Position numbers and translations under genes: made by a program
Shown here: positions 1 through 10,675 of the stretch, one piece after another
How the letters are laid out: each line of letters opens with the position of its first letter
Position numbering within the stretch: the first letter of the stretch is position 1
NCBI GenBank assembly: GCA_029448655.1
Contig: JACCLO010000012.1
Coordinates: 806,001 to 870,000, forward strand
DNA: 64,000 nucleotides
Direction of reading: 5' to 3'
Source of the DNA: Wolfiporia cocos
Lineage: Eukaryota > Basidiomycota > Agaricomycetes > Polyporales > Phaeolaceae
The notes under the pieces: model-generated
The model's input: the letters and a program-made list of their open reading frames with translations, nothing else
Databases searched by the model: none
Told to the model about the DNA's origin: nothing

Positions 1-170
1 GCAAAACTACAATGTCCTTAATCTGCCTTAATCGCCTTGTTTCATACAATCAAGATGTAAAGTCACTCAGTTATGGACGACTTATTCCAGTAGATTCACT
101 TCTTAAGTCAGCTGATTCAGACAGATCAAGACATGATTCAGACGAGTTAAGATTGCAATTATGACGCAAA
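1..170 (-). repeat. Dispersed repeat, cut by window start (pairs with 26075-26250)
   Basis: Read by eye, this stretch matches the reverse complement of about 26075-26250 with scattered substitutions. Shared landmarks include 'agtcactcagttat', 'ccagtagattca' and 'cttaagtcagc'. The other copy ends in 'tttgctgatg', so the first bases here (gcaaaac) are probably that terminus cut by the window edge. No coding capacity. It belongs to the group of repeats ending in CATCAGCAAAAC. Confidence 0.75.
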
Positions 171-199
171 CACAGGTAGCTCAGGTACACACAGTAGTG

Positions 200-777
200 A
201 TCTATCACTAACAGCTCATACTTGTACATTTACACACCGGTAGTACTACACTTTAACAAGCGCCATAGAAGTACTTCAGATATCAGTACACTCCAGCATA
301 ATAAAGTATAGTTCATATTAACAAACTCTCTACTATCAGTATCAGTCATGATGTGAGGGGGTGTAATTGATGGTACGATACAGGGGAACTCTCGGGACAG
401 CGCTGGGAGTACCGTTTTCGCGCAGTCCCTGGTTACCTGTACATGTATATAAGCAGTGCGGCAGGCACACAGTCGCCTCGCCAGTTTGTAACCATAACCA
501 CCTACCTTGGTCCCTGTCCTTTGAGGTTGCATCTCGAGAACTCCTTGTCGCCTGCCCAGCTCGGCATGTGCAACTTCAGTGACATATCACTGATAACGTT
601 GGATTGATGCTGCGCGGTCACTGCAGCATTGAGAATGCTAAGCAAGGTCTTGTGCTTAAGGAATATCGTATAAGGTCACAGACAACAATGCCACACCAAA
701 TGCGTACTGGTTTTGAAATCCTCCGGCACCTGCAGATCCACCACTGGCGCAGCATCGAGTGCGATCTGCACAGATAG
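200..777. other. No gene recognised
   Basis: Only short overlapping ORFs on both strands with no recognisable domain. The solo LTR at 778 marks its right edge. Confidence 0.5.
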
Positions 778-1490
778 TGTTACGGTTATTTCGATTTTTT
801 GACTATCGACAGAACTCACCACCGGGTGAATACGATACAGGGACTTGTTGCACAACCGATCCCCTGGCCACTCGTGATTCTACTGGGCGCATCCCCAGTA
901 TGTACTAGTGTATAGGGCGTGTTTGACCTTTGGCAGATCCAACTCTGCCCCCATTTCATGGATATCATTTATTAGCTGACAGATGGCGTTCAACCGCCAT
1001 CCAACATTCCTATCTATCGTTTCAGATAAATCACTCCATATCTATCAAACGTTTCGTACTATAGCATAGATAGTATCGGTGACATCTGGGACAGATTGGA
1101 CCTCGGAAACTCCGCGTAGTATATAAACTCATGTACTTACTGTCGAGGCTCTTCAGCTCGACCTTGTTGTACAAACAAGAAGTCTTATACTCGTTCTCAA
1201 ACGTAGGAAACTACGCTCAGTATTTCTCGCTCGAGCACTAGAACGACTAAGTCCTCGAAGTGCACATTGACTTCTCGGACTTAGGCAAGTCTTATATTCT
1301 ATCAGACTCGCACTCAGACAAATTACATCCTCTAACGTGTATTGGATATCGAACGATCTCCTAGACATCTTATTTAGGACTTGAAGGCGTCTAACGAGTA
1401 TTTGCCTTGCATACGGCTACACGCCTACGTGCAGAAGAAACGATATATATTCGCGACTCGAATATACGAACGGGTATTCGACCCGTAACA
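778..1490 (+). mobile_element. Solo LTR of the Ty3/gypsy element found at 9954-18416
   Basis: The LTR starts TGTTACGG and ends CCCGTAACA. It is flanked by a perfect 5-bp duplication, GATAG (773-777 and 1491-1495). It lies in the opposite orientation to the LTRs of the full element, so transcription would run on the plus strand. TATATAA begins at 1120 and the 11-mer AGCTCGACCTT begins at 1155, a 35-nt spacing identical to the full element. A single LTR with an intact TSD indicates LTR-LTR recombination after insertion. Confidence 0.95.
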
Positions 1491-2160
1491 GATAGTGGGT
1501 GTTAGCTTTGGGTCAGTAGCAGATGAGAGCACATACGTAGTTAATTATGTTGTGTGTGGCTACTTGAAGTGGAATGCAAACCCAACTGTCAGGCCTGTGC
1601 TGTTCATGAGTGTTGGAAGTCGACGTGCTCGGTGTGTGATGGTGCGATCGGAGTCACACATCGATCGGAGTCAATAGTGCACCAAGGCGGAAATGGCGGG
1701 CACGGCGGGAGTCGGGGGGCTGATAACCGGGGCGGTACGGGTAGATGAGTCACCGCTAGTATAAAATGGGACGGATTGTACGTACCTATGCCGTGCATTT
1801 GTAACCCATCCAGACGAAGTCCCTGGAGTCCGAAAGGGAGCGCGTAGCCTCACGAGCGGGCGCCTTCCTGTGAATCTCAACAATGAGATGGGCTGGTAAG
1901 ATGTGAGCCAATACTTTCTACAGGAGAGGCATCAAGTACAGGCATCACATGCCAATGTGAAAAGAATACCTTGCGGATATATGACCAGAAAATCACCAGG
2001 CGTTCAGTGGATTTTTTGCACATGTGCCATATGGCAGCATTTTCGAGATTCAAATAAACTAGTCAGAGCAGCAAACAGTAAGGTTCTAGTGACACATATG
2101 CCAGAAGACAAAACTGGTAGAGTATGTGAGCATCCAAATGACTAAAGGTTTGTGGATCCG
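1491..2160. other. No gene recognised; one weak ORF
   Basis: An 80-codon open frame lies at 1903-2145 (+), but it has no recognisable domain and no supporting context. The stretch is otherwise featureless. Confidence 0.4.
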
Positions 2161-2740
2161 CATCAGCAAAACGCGAGATGGCTTATCAGTGCTGGAGGTG
2201 GCTTATCAGTGCTGGAGGTACTTGCCAATCGAGGAGGAATCTTATGTGTGCAGATAAGCACCGATAAGATCGACAGCAGAGTGGCATTCAATCACCATTC
2301 TGAAGGCATCTTATAAGTGTCTGTCAAACTCAATGCACGACTGGGAAACTAATTACCAGACTGGTATACATCTGTTGCTTCATAGTCAGGCTGGCATATG
2401 ATTTGCAATGAGTGGTCGCAGCTTACCTACGTAGATATACTGTAACCTGTGGCATGCGCCACACAGCGCGGCACGCCCTTCAACAGTGCGCCGAAGCGTT
2501 TCGCAACGAAACACATACTATATTTTCCATATACCCTTCACCATAACCACTCTATTAAACTTGATGTACCCTGATTAGCATTGAATCTACATTTTTTAAT
2601 GATTCTATTGTAGTACAGCATACAAAATATAGCACAAGGATATTGTAACGAGACGATGCGCTGTAGAAGCCTTGGAAATTTGAAATACGAGTGGCAGAGC
2701 CCTCACAAAATGTCCAGATGAGGCAGCAAGATGGTGTTCG
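2161..2740 (-). repeat. Dispersed repeat E1, copy 1
   Basis: Begins CATCAGCAAAACGCGAG. It contains a 20-bp unit in two tandem copies (about 2178-2218). By eye it matches the reverse complement of 51320-51722 plus 53708-53851, where the second copy has been split by an LTR. Strong blocks include the region round 2380-2460 and 2630-2720. The far boundary is not sharp. The element class is unknown, and no open reading frame was seen. Confidence 0.8.
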
Positions 2741-2958
2741 AGCAGTTGCACATTAATGATGTCATATTGGACCCACGACGTGAACTTGCAGCAGCCACTG
2801 AGCTTTTATGGTAACTTCATTACCCAATCGAGCGATATTACTGTAGTCATCCTTCAGCCACTAGTTTAGGTTCTGTCATATTTCGGTCGGCTCTTCAATG
2901 TGTCACTCCTGTAGCTTATCTACTGGCTCACGATGCGCTCTCATTCATCTCCTCCCCT

Positions 2959-3956
2959 TAGTGTTGCGAGGTCCGGTCCCAAGGACCGCTAAAGACCAAG
3001 GACAGGACCAGGACCGGACTGATTAGGACCGATTCAGCGGTCCGGTCCAGTCCCGGTCCTAACACGGTCCTGGTCCTGGTCCTAACGAGTTGTCAATTTA
3101 TACAGGACCGGTTGGGACCGGACTGGTCCAGTCCCGGACCGGTCCCAAAAGTTAGCATAGAATAGTGCTTCGACTCCAAGATTGTAAACCATGATGCACT
3201 AATTTAAACATAAAATCAAGTACCTAAGACTCCAGTGAGTGATCCAAGATGATCTGCATCATGTATGTACCACTAGCTAAGCATCACAAAACCTGACAAT
3301 AATAGTTTTCACCAGTAAAGCTTCTAATATTAATAATACAACGAAGCACTGCTATTGTCTTGGACAGTGCTTAACACATGCAGTCTGCCCTCATGTTATC
3401 ACTAATGTTGTTGACTTGCACACAGTTGTATATTATCCTGCCCAGTAGCTTTGACACTTGCACACATTGAAATAGATATATATATGCAGTTCAATCTCAT
3501 ACAGTCACTGGCTTCCAACCACTTAGTGGTCACTATTACTACTCATACAAGAATGAAACAATAAAATGTCATCAGGTTTAACCTGAGATGTGCAGTCACC
3601 ACAGTGGCATATATAAATACATACCAGCTTCAGTGTACCAACCATACTGGCAAAACTCAACAATCGGTGCATCATAGTCAATTTGCAAGCTGTACTAAGT
3701 ATGTTTTGATACATGTTGAGCAATAAGTGCCCTTTCATCACATTGTCTTACAAATAAAATCTAGTCAAGTGAATGACCATTCAATCGGTCCTGGACCGGT
3801 TCAGACCGGTCCTGGGACCGGTATAGGACCGCGGTCCTGCTTGGGACCGGTCTCAGTCCGGTCTCTCATTGCCTGCACCGGTCCGGTCCTGGTCCTGGTC
3901 CTCGGTCCTGCCCAAAACATGCAAAAGACCGGACCGGACCGGACCTCGCAACACTA
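2959..3956. mobile_element. Non-autonomous hAT-like element, GGACCG type
   Basis: Terminal inverted repeats start TAGTGTTGCGAGGTCCGGTC. They are flanked by a perfect 8-bp duplication CCTCCCCT (2951-2958 and 3957-3964), the size typical of hAT transposons. Both ends carry dense subterminal copies of GGACCG/GGTCC over roughly 170 bp. The central part is AT-richer and has no transposase. At 998 bp it would have to be mobilised in trans. The TSD is perfect, so insertion is probably not ancient. Confidence 0.9.
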
Positions 3957-4033
3957 CCTCCCCTGCACTTTTTCTCATCTAACTCGACTCTGAGGACTGG
4001 CGAGCTGGCGGTGCCACCCCCATTAAGAGGAAC

Positions 4034-4980
4034 CTAGCGATTCAGATAACATGCAGGTAGGTGATCGGGTTTAAGTTCTATTAGCTCGATGGACCCGTAG
4101 CCACACCTCTGCTGATTCCCTTTCAGTCCGCATCCGTCTCCGGGGCACATGCGTGGGGACTCCGGGTCACCCCTGAATCTTGCCCTGAGCCACTCCCACC
4201 CGCCGTGCACATGCAGCAAGGTGCGCGCGCAGGCAAAGCACGCGGTGTTGCGAGATTCTAGCATGGCCTTGTAGATTTTGGGATCTTCGTTAGCGGTGTC
4301 ATGTGTCAAGTGTACTAGTAAGTCTTGGCCTGCTTGTCTTAGGGCTGACCCCTCATGTGATTGTCTAACTACCGTATTGGTGACTTCACCAGGTTGCAGT
4401 AGGGTTACAAGATGGTGAGGTGCACACACAGCAATGCCGCGCTCTGACTATATGCGTTAGGTGCATACACCACCGGCTCGTCACAATAAATTTTACTGCG
4501 GCGCTCATTTTAACGGCCAGTAATTCTAATAGAGTCTGCTATCACATGTCTCGCCACTGCTCTTGAATCAGTTTGAGAACTAAGTCATGCAGTAAGTCCC
4601 GTGCAATCTATTCCGATGAAGCAGTGGTCTAATAACTCACATGTGCTGCCTTCGCTTTGGCCCGCAGCTGCGGACTTTCTGTAGTGTCTCTGGTATGTGC
4701 ATCTAGCATTCGATTTTTCATGTACTAACCGGCCTGTGTGGGAACAGCACGTTGTACTCCGTATACCTGCCCCGCCGTACCATCTCTCTAAGATACTCTG
4801 GCGCTGCCCTACTTCCGTTCCCCAAATACCTAGCATTCTTGCTCCTGTACCATTCGTAGTACTTCATTATGTAATCACGCGCACCGAATAAATTCTGATT
4901 TGACGTACCTCGAGTGCCCCGGATTTATCATCAGTCTGTGCAATTTGGCCCAATATAATATCTGAGCCAATACTGTCTGC
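4034..4980 (-). pseudogene. Possible eroded multi-exon gene of unknown function
   Basis: Two minus-strand stretches have protein-like composition. At about 4735-4870 a frame rich in Arg and Tyr runs open (it includes GNGSRAAPEYLREMV). At 4034-4429 a 131-codon frame contains paired cysteines (CFAC; CPGDGC), suggestive of metal binding. The two are in different frames and are separated by possible intron-like sequence, so a coherent gene cannot be assembled by eye. I do not recognise the family. It could also be a remnant of an unidentified mobile element. Confidence 0.3.
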
Positions 4981-5017
4981 CCCACAGTAGATCAGCAGGC
5001 CTGGAAACTGGTGAACA

Positions 5018-5135
5018 ATTCACCAGATGCCTCCTCAACTTTGCAATTATTCACCAGATACCTCTGCAACTTTGCGTGTATTCACCAGATGCCACCCACG
5101 ACTTTACAACAATTTACCAGATGCCCCGGTAATTT
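5018..5135. repeat. 31-bp tandem repeat, about four copies
   Basis: The phrase ATTCACCAGATGCC recurs at 5018, 5049, 5080 and (diverged) 5112, giving a 31-32 bp period. Unit sequences differ by a few bases. The array lies just before a repeat terminus at 5230-5246. Confidence 0.8.
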
Positions 5136-5246
5136 CCAAGATGTCAAGATACAAAACATATTTTATCGGCCTAAACCAGTCTGACTATGTTTACAAGACT
5201 GACGACCCTTATCTATGCTTATCTACTTTCTCGCGTTTCGCTGATG
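5136..5246 (+). repeat. Repeat ending in the shared CTCGCGTTTYGCTGATG terminus
   Basis: The segment ends CTCGCGTTTCGCTGATG at 5230-5246, the same terminus seen (with variants) at 53835-53851, 25303-25319 and elsewhere. The left boundary is not visible. Overlapping ORFs here have no recognisable product. Confidence 0.45.
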
Positions 5247-5689
5247 CGATTAGTACCATACAGTTTAAGGTTTGTGGCTTACCAGCTGTTACACGCCCCA
5301 AATCTTATGGATATACACATGACGTTTCTTTCTGCGTCCCTGATTTACAAGTTTCTTCAATATTACAAACATGCAGATCATCCCAATGCTTCCTACTAGC
5401 ACTGGCTGATGTCTGCATCACACAGCTATGGCGGCATTCTATGCAATAAGCGAACCTTCCAGCATATGGGACTGTGGCGCAAATGTGATCATGCACTGTT
5501 AGAGTGAAGGATGAGTCCGGGTCGCTGCGACGGTATTCCATGATGAATACGACCTCCAGGGACTAGTCACACGTTGCACCACTCTGTCTATCCTCTAATT
5601 CCGAGATAACATGCCCATGTGCACTGTCGAGTCAGAATCTGCAACTTACAGACTCCTTGGATGTGAATGAATATGCTGATGATTATGCT

Positions 5690-5908
5690 CGTGCAATTGC
5701 TTTCTAGTAGCTAGTATGTAGGAGCATCAACATTGTCCAGATTGTATGAATGCACAGATTACGAGCTAACTGAGAATGTCTGATTGAATCCACCTTGATC
5801 TTGATTTACTGAGGCTTCAGACAATTAAGTCCGGCTTAGGCACCCAAGTCCAAACTCAGAAATTTAAAAGTGATCAGAACAGATTCAGGAATCGTAGCTT
5901 TGCTGATG
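5690..5908 (+). repeat. Repeat with GTAGCTTTGCTGATG terminus
   Basis: The right end (to 5908) resembles the terminus at 26250. The body, with 'cttgatttactgaggcttcag' type sequence, is loosely similar to the 1-170 / 26075-26250 family, but diverged. No ORF. Confidence 0.45.
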
Positions 5909-5992
5909 TGTATCGTAGTGTAGGGGAACATACCTCAGTCGTGACGGTGGTATAACGACTGAGGAAAGGAGCAAGTGACGAGAGGGAGAGGG

Positions 5993-6660
5993 TATATAAA
6001 CATAACTACACGTGATCTGGACAGAGCTTCAACTATGACGATATGACGCGTTCGGCAACGACAAATACCTGTGCGTATAATCGACAAGGACCCTCAATCT
6101 CACATTGGCCAGCGCAGCATAGGCATCCATGTCAGTCTCTTCTCACCAAAGATGTTACAAACATTCACTAACGCTGTGCTCTATTCAGCCTAGGACACTT
6201 GACTAATACAACTTTCTCGACGTCCTTCCGTACATTCTCGCCAAAGGCACTCCCATGGTTGCCATCCGTATCTACAAGCTGCCTGGTGGTACGGAGCCAT
6301 CAAGACCGTGTACGCCAACCCGCCCGAGGAGCCGACCTCAGCGATCCCTCACGTATGCATACCTGCTCTTCCTCTTCAGTACGCCATACTGATATGAGAT
6401 GGCAGCTGAACACGTGGTTTCTCGGGAAGAACAACGCAGAAGCGATCTTCCGATCTCACTTGGAACAGTACAGTTGCTATGTCGAGCTAGGCACGGAACT
6501 TCGTGGACTCGAGCAGCATTCCGGCCATATTTCAGCCCACATTGTGATAAATAACGGTGCCGTTGAAACTCGAAGAGCGGGAGAGCATTGCGTGCCGCTG
6601 GCTCATCGGGGCAGATGGCGCATGAGGTAATGCGGGTGGTTTTTGTTCACTGTGCTGGCC
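5993..6660 (+). pseudogene. FAD-dependent monooxygenase pseudogene (5' half)
   Basis: TATATAAA at 5993-6000 is followed about 35 nt later by ATG (6035). The dinucleotide-binding GxGxxG segment is missing. Downstream pieces are recognisable by comparison with the intact gene at 58021-60243: RIIDKDPQ (about 6085), a KLPGG block (about 6275), and the stretch CYVELGTELRGLEQH (about 6476-6520). Exon joints with GT-AG borders are still visible, for example an intron starting at about 6355. Lesions seen are an in-frame TAA at about 6200, a frameshift after the KLPGG block, and another before the expected GADGA motif. The gene runs into the palindrome at 6699. Confidence 0.8.
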
Positions 6661-6698
6661 TCTCAAAACTGGATATATGTGAAGGAATTGTGCGCAAG

Positions 6699-6777
6699 CT
6701 GTTGGAATAAACCAGCAGGGGCATACCACTACTCCACTGTGGAGTAGTGGTATACCCCTGCTGGTTTATTCCAACAG
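6699..6777. repeat. 79-bp near-perfect palindrome
   Basis: Two 39-bp arms meet at a single central base (6738). Only one mismatch is seen, c6722 against its partner. The left arm continues the preceding monooxygenase copy: just upstream the sequence can be read as GIVRKLL, matching GIVRKKL at the start of exon 5 of the intact gene. The right arm is its mirror copy and leads directly into an inverted paralog fragment. This looks like a fold-back or inverted-duplication junction rather than a transposon end. Confidence 0.9.
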
Positions 6778-6779
6778 AC

Positions 6780-7237
6780 ACAATACACGAACTAAGTTTG
6801 TCTTTACATAGGGCGTAGATGGCGTAGGCTCTTCGGGCGGTGACACGTGCACGTCCTTGAGCACCTCTACACCGCCGGGGAGCTTGTATACACGTCGTGG
6901 CCCTACGCGTATGGCCCTAGCTAGTATGTCAGGAGGACACCGAGAACATGGAACACCTCTAGAGATCGTGGCTGTACAATTGATAATGAGCTGTAACGGA
7001 CGACAAACGGTAGTAGGGGTTGAGACAATACCTGTATGCCAGTGCCACGTTGACCTGGGCGATAGATAGATTCCTTGTCTATGATACGCACAGATATCCC
7101 ATTTTGAAGGAGGGTCAAGGCAAGTACAAGACCCGTGGGCCCTGCGCCGACCTGATCATACGTCATTAGATTTAGGTGATGTGAGGCCACAAATTGTCTT
7201 AACTTACGACCAGCACTTGGCAAGAGGTGTTCGACAT
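6780..7237 (-). pseudogene. Monooxygenase 5' fragment, minus-strand paralog, duplicated copy
   Basis: ATG at 7237-7235 opens a 10-codon first exon, followed by a 5' splice site. The next exon carries the FAD-binding GAGPTGLVLALTLL segment and RIIDKE. By eye this is a near copy of the first exons of the minus-strand gene at 54771-56966. A 1-base deletion relative to that copy (near 6929, 'ctcctgac' for 'ctccatgac') shifts the frame. Everything downstream of the third exon is missing, because the fragment ends at the palindrome. Non-functional. Confidence 0.9.
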
Positions 7238-8242
7238 ATGAGTTGAGTCTGATGGTGTCGAGCGGTGGTGTATAGATATTCTCTCCAGTATATGTTGCTG
7301 TACTCGGGAGTGCGATGTGCGTCAATTTGGCCTGTCGTCCCGCTTGACTGTGGGAGTTGGATTGATCGTACGCACACTAGACGTAGTCAGCAATCAGCCT
7401 GGAATGATATCACTCAGCATGGAGCTTGGCCGCTGTTCTCTTGGATCGATCTCGGTATCATGAGGTAAGGCTGTAATCTTGCGCTGCCGAATGATGCTTG
7501 CACAGGAAACGTCATTGTGATCCGTCGATGCATGCAGCTGCCGACGGGATCGCGCCCTCTGCCATACCGTGTGAGTGCTCGATTCGTCCGCGGGAAACGC
7601 TCGCGTCGTAAGCAGAATTACGTTGTGAAGCAGGACCTGCCTAATATGGTGGAGACGCCACAATGACCATATGCATATTGATGTCGCCAGCACTCTGTAT
7701 CCCAATCCTCGCCGATCATATGTGGTCGAGCCGACCCCTCGAGATACTATCAGCTATGAGCTTGCAAGATATGTACCTCTGTATTTTCTTTTTCCATCCT
7801 TTCAGCATTGCGACAAGCTCATGCCATCCATTCGCTGGAAAGGCGACTCAAATGAGAGGCGCCGGGCACGAGCTCACATCCTCATTGGCGGGGCAAGAAT
7901 GACGCGGCTGGCCGGCAGATGCTCAGTGGGGACTCGCTTGTAATAGCTCATGATGACTATTTCAGATGAACAGAAGGCCTTGTGATCGCAGTGTGAACGC
8001 CGCGATACGGACTTAACATTAATGCAGGTGATGTAACCATCACGAAAGGCTGACTGAGTGCGCTGCTTCTTTTGCAAATTGATCGTATTTACTTGTAGCT
8101 TCTTTCTATTCTCACAAATGCACGTCGCGATTGTAGGCGAGTCACGACCCAAAACGGCTCCGAACCGACATTATATATATTCTCGAGGAATCTCCTCGTT
8201 TTTGACCTGTAGCTCACGTATTTCCCAAGCTCACACAACGAA
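7238..8242. promoter_or_regulatory. Divergent intergenic region (duplicated copy)
   Basis: Lies between two head-to-head monooxygenase starts and is homologous to 56967-58020, so it probably carries both promoters. Overlapping short ORFs here are shared with the other copy only because the DNA is duplicated. No individual element could be assigned with confidence. Confidence 0.5.
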
Positions 8243-8965
8243 ATGTCCTCTATTCAGACCCAGGTTTTGATTGTGAGTCTTAAAGCAATATATGAAGGGT
8301 CACTAAGGAGACTCTCTTATATAGGCCGGCGCAGGACCTGCCGGTCTGGTGCTAGCACTGACTCTCCTCAAGAATGGAATATCAGTTCGCATCATCGACA
8401 AGGAACCCGAATTTCGCGTGGGCCAGCGAGGCGCTGGAATAATGGTCAGTGATTGAGGGTGCTTGGAGCCTTGACTTACCGCTTGAACAGCTCAGGTCGC
8501 TTGAGTTATACAGCTTCTTAGGTGTTTTACCGGATATACAGGCAAGGGCCCAGGCTCCACCAGAAGTGAAAGTCTACAAGCTTCCAGGTGGAAAGGAAGT
8601 GCTCAAGACATTTCTTATCGACACCCCTGTCGATCCTACCCCATCTATTCCATATGTCAGTCCGCGGTTAATAGTGATTATGTTCGCAATCTAACGACCA
8701 TGAAAACGATAATAGATAAATCTTTGTACCCTCGGTCAATCCCATGTCGAAAGCATCCTACGCTCACACTTAGCACAGTATGGCTGTCAAGTTGAACTCG
8801 GCACCGAGCTGCAGACGTTTGAGCAGTACACGGATCATGTCGTGGCGCAGGTCTTAAGAAAGGTCGGCGACGGAGAGAAACTGGAAGCGATTACTGCTCG
8901 TTGGCTCGTTGGAGCAGATGGTGCTAGAGGTGCGATTTTTGACCCGTCCTACAGTCGCGGACAAC
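8243..8965 (+). pseudogene. FAD monooxygenase, 3'-truncated copy
   Basis: Same exon layout as the intact gene at 58021. Exon 1 is 8243-8272 (10 codons), intron 1 is 8273-8324, and the GAGPAGLVLALTLL exon follows. Later exons carry KVYKLPGGKE and end with LVGADGAR. Sequence similarity to the intact copy stops at about 8965. The region that would hold the GD motif (second FAD contact), the substrate-cavity half and the C-terminal thioredoxin-like domain is absent, so no active enzyme could be made. Confidence 0.9.
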
Positions 8966-9284
8966 CAAACCCGGTCAATTTTTTGGCCCATTTTTTGAGG
9001 CATCAGCGTTACCTAGATACGATTGTATACTACATATAGATGATGCTTGAATATTTTACGGGGTGATTGCACGAGCCAATCTCCGTAAGAGTCAAAATTT
9101 GTGATCAGACCCCCTCAAAATTGGCCAACCCCCTAAAAAAATAGCTAAAAATCCGGAAAAAAGCGCAATCGACTCCTCTCAATGAGCTGAGTATAATCTC
9201 GCAATAATCGAAAATGTCAGCATGACGGTGTGCTTGGAATTTGAAAAAAAACTCCTCAGTCTCTCCTTGAAGTCTGCATCTGCA
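8966..9284. other. No gene; possible 5' flank or terminus of the transposase element
   Basis: AT-rich, with two similar low-complexity stretches in inverted sense: 'cggtcaattttttggccc' near 8971, and 'cccctcaaaattggccaac' near 9112. They could be terminal sequences of the DNA transposon that follows, but no partner could be found because its 3' end is lost. Confidence 0.35.
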
Positions 9285-9953
9285 ATGGCTCGCGGTCGCC
9301 CCACCAAAGCTCAGCGAAACATCTCTGGACTCCGAGATCAGCCACGTCTCACTGAAACACATGCGGAAGCTCACCGTGACCAGTCACAGGCGGTGCAGCT
9401 GCAGCGATCCCGAGCTCCAAGTCCTGCGAGCTCAGAAGACTCAGATAGTGGATGGGCCAATGAAGATAGTGACGGACTTACTGACTGTGAAGTCAATGAG
9501 GTCTTGGACTCGCATTGGGATGATCTTGATAGTGAGGAAATGCGGGACCGGCTGCATTGTATGGCCATCATGGAAGGTGATGACCCCCATGACGAGGATT
9601 GGCTTCTGCCAAAGGCTCTCAGCAAAAAGCGAAAGCAAGAGGCAGAGCACAAATGTATGAGCTTTCTCCTGCATTAAGAAGGGATATGGCTCACTAATAA
9701 CTATTGCCAGCACGACCAAAGACATACAAGATAGGCCCTGACCTCGCAGCTAAAGCACCACGTACTCAGCGCCGCTACAAGAAAGAGATCGAACAGCGAA
9801 AGAAGACATCACTCACAGCATTATATGGCTTCTCGATACAGCGGAAAGAGTGCATAGTTGACAATAGTGCGCACCATAACGTTGACACACTCTCCACGAC
9901 AGTGGATGCCCCCTCCACCCCAGTATCATCTCCGCCAGCCATCAGAGTGCTGA
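9285..9953 (+). pseudogene. DDE transposase gene, N-terminal part, split by retrotransposon
   Basis: The start MARGRPTKAQ at 9285 opens exon 1 (9285-9654). A GT-AG intron follows (9655-9710), and exon 2 stays open to the LTR junction at 9953. The N-terminus is basic, then Ser/Asp/Glu-rich with a 'DDLDSEE' acidic patch. The frame is interrupted in codon phase 1 by the LTR element. Joining base 9953 to base 18422 (skipping the element and one TSD copy) keeps the frame open into the downstream half. Upstream promoter not identified. Confidence 0.85.
9949..9953. repeat. Target-site duplication GCTGA, left copy
   Basis: GCTGA here matches GCTGA at 18417-18421, directly flanking the two LTRs. A 5-bp TSD is normal for Ty3/gypsy integrases. 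Confidence 0.97.
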
Positions 9954-10662
9954 TGTTACGGGTCGAATACCCGTTCGTATATTCGAGTCGCAAATATAGA
10001 TCGTTCTTCTGCACGTAGGCACCTTTGCCGTATGCAAGGCAAATACTCGTTAGATGCCTTCGCGTCCTAAGTGAAGTCCTTAGGAGATCGGTTAATATCC
10101 AATACGCGTTAGAGGATATAATCTGTTCAGGTGCGAGTCGAATAGAATATAAGACTCGCCTAAGTCCGAGAAGTCAATGTGCACTTCGAGGACTTAGTCG
10201 TTCGGTTGCTCGAGCGAGAAATACTGAGCGTAGTTTCCTACATTTGAGAACGAGTATAAGACTACTTGTTTATACAACAAGGTCGAGCTAAAGAGCCTCG
10301 ACAGTAAATACATGAGTTTATATACTTCGTTAGGTTTTAGGGGTCAAGCCTGTCCCAGATGTCACCGATACTATCTACGCTATAGTGTCAAACGTTTGAT
10401 AGGTATGTAGTGATATATCCGAGACGATAGATAGGAATGATGGCGGTTGAACGCCATCTATCAGCTAATAAACGATGAACGTGAAACGACAGCAGAGTTG
10501 GATCTGCCAAAGATGAAACGAGCCTTTTAGACTAGTACAACTGGGGATGCGCCCAGTAGAATCACGAGTAGCCAGGGGGGTTGGTTGCGCAACAAGTCCC
10601 TGTATCGTATTCGCCCTATGGTGAGTTTTGTTGATATTCGAAAAATCAAAATAACCATAACA
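9954..10662 (-). repeat. 3' LTR
   Basis: 709 bp, with TGTTACGG/CCATAACA inverted ends in plus-strand reading. It contains a TATATAAA on the minus strand and the 11-mer AGCTCGACCTT (minus), as in the 5' LTR. An 88-codon antisense ORF (10025-10291) is an LTR-internal frame, not a gene. Confidence 0.97.
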
Positions 10663-10675
10663 TCAGCCCCTCCCT
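10663..10675 (-). other. Polypurine tract
   Basis: On the minus strand the bases just before the 3' LTR read AGGGAGGGGCTGA, a purine run in the position where plus-strand DNA synthesis is primed in LTR elements. Assigned from position and composition. Confidence 0.75.

Larger units (their letters stand above)
6780..8960. repeat. Segmental duplication, copy of 56505-58730
   Basis: The block carries the 5' halves of two divergently transcribed monooxygenase genes plus the roughly 1-kb region between them. It matches 56505-58730 in the same order and orientation, with small indels and substitutions. Similarity starts next to the palindrome and fades at about 8950-8965, just after the GADGAR motif. 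Confidence 0.9.

Noticed and set aside
2161..2177. Helitron 3' end
   Set aside because: No CTRR end or terminal hairpin next to an AT target is seen at the shared CATCAGCAAAAC terminus.
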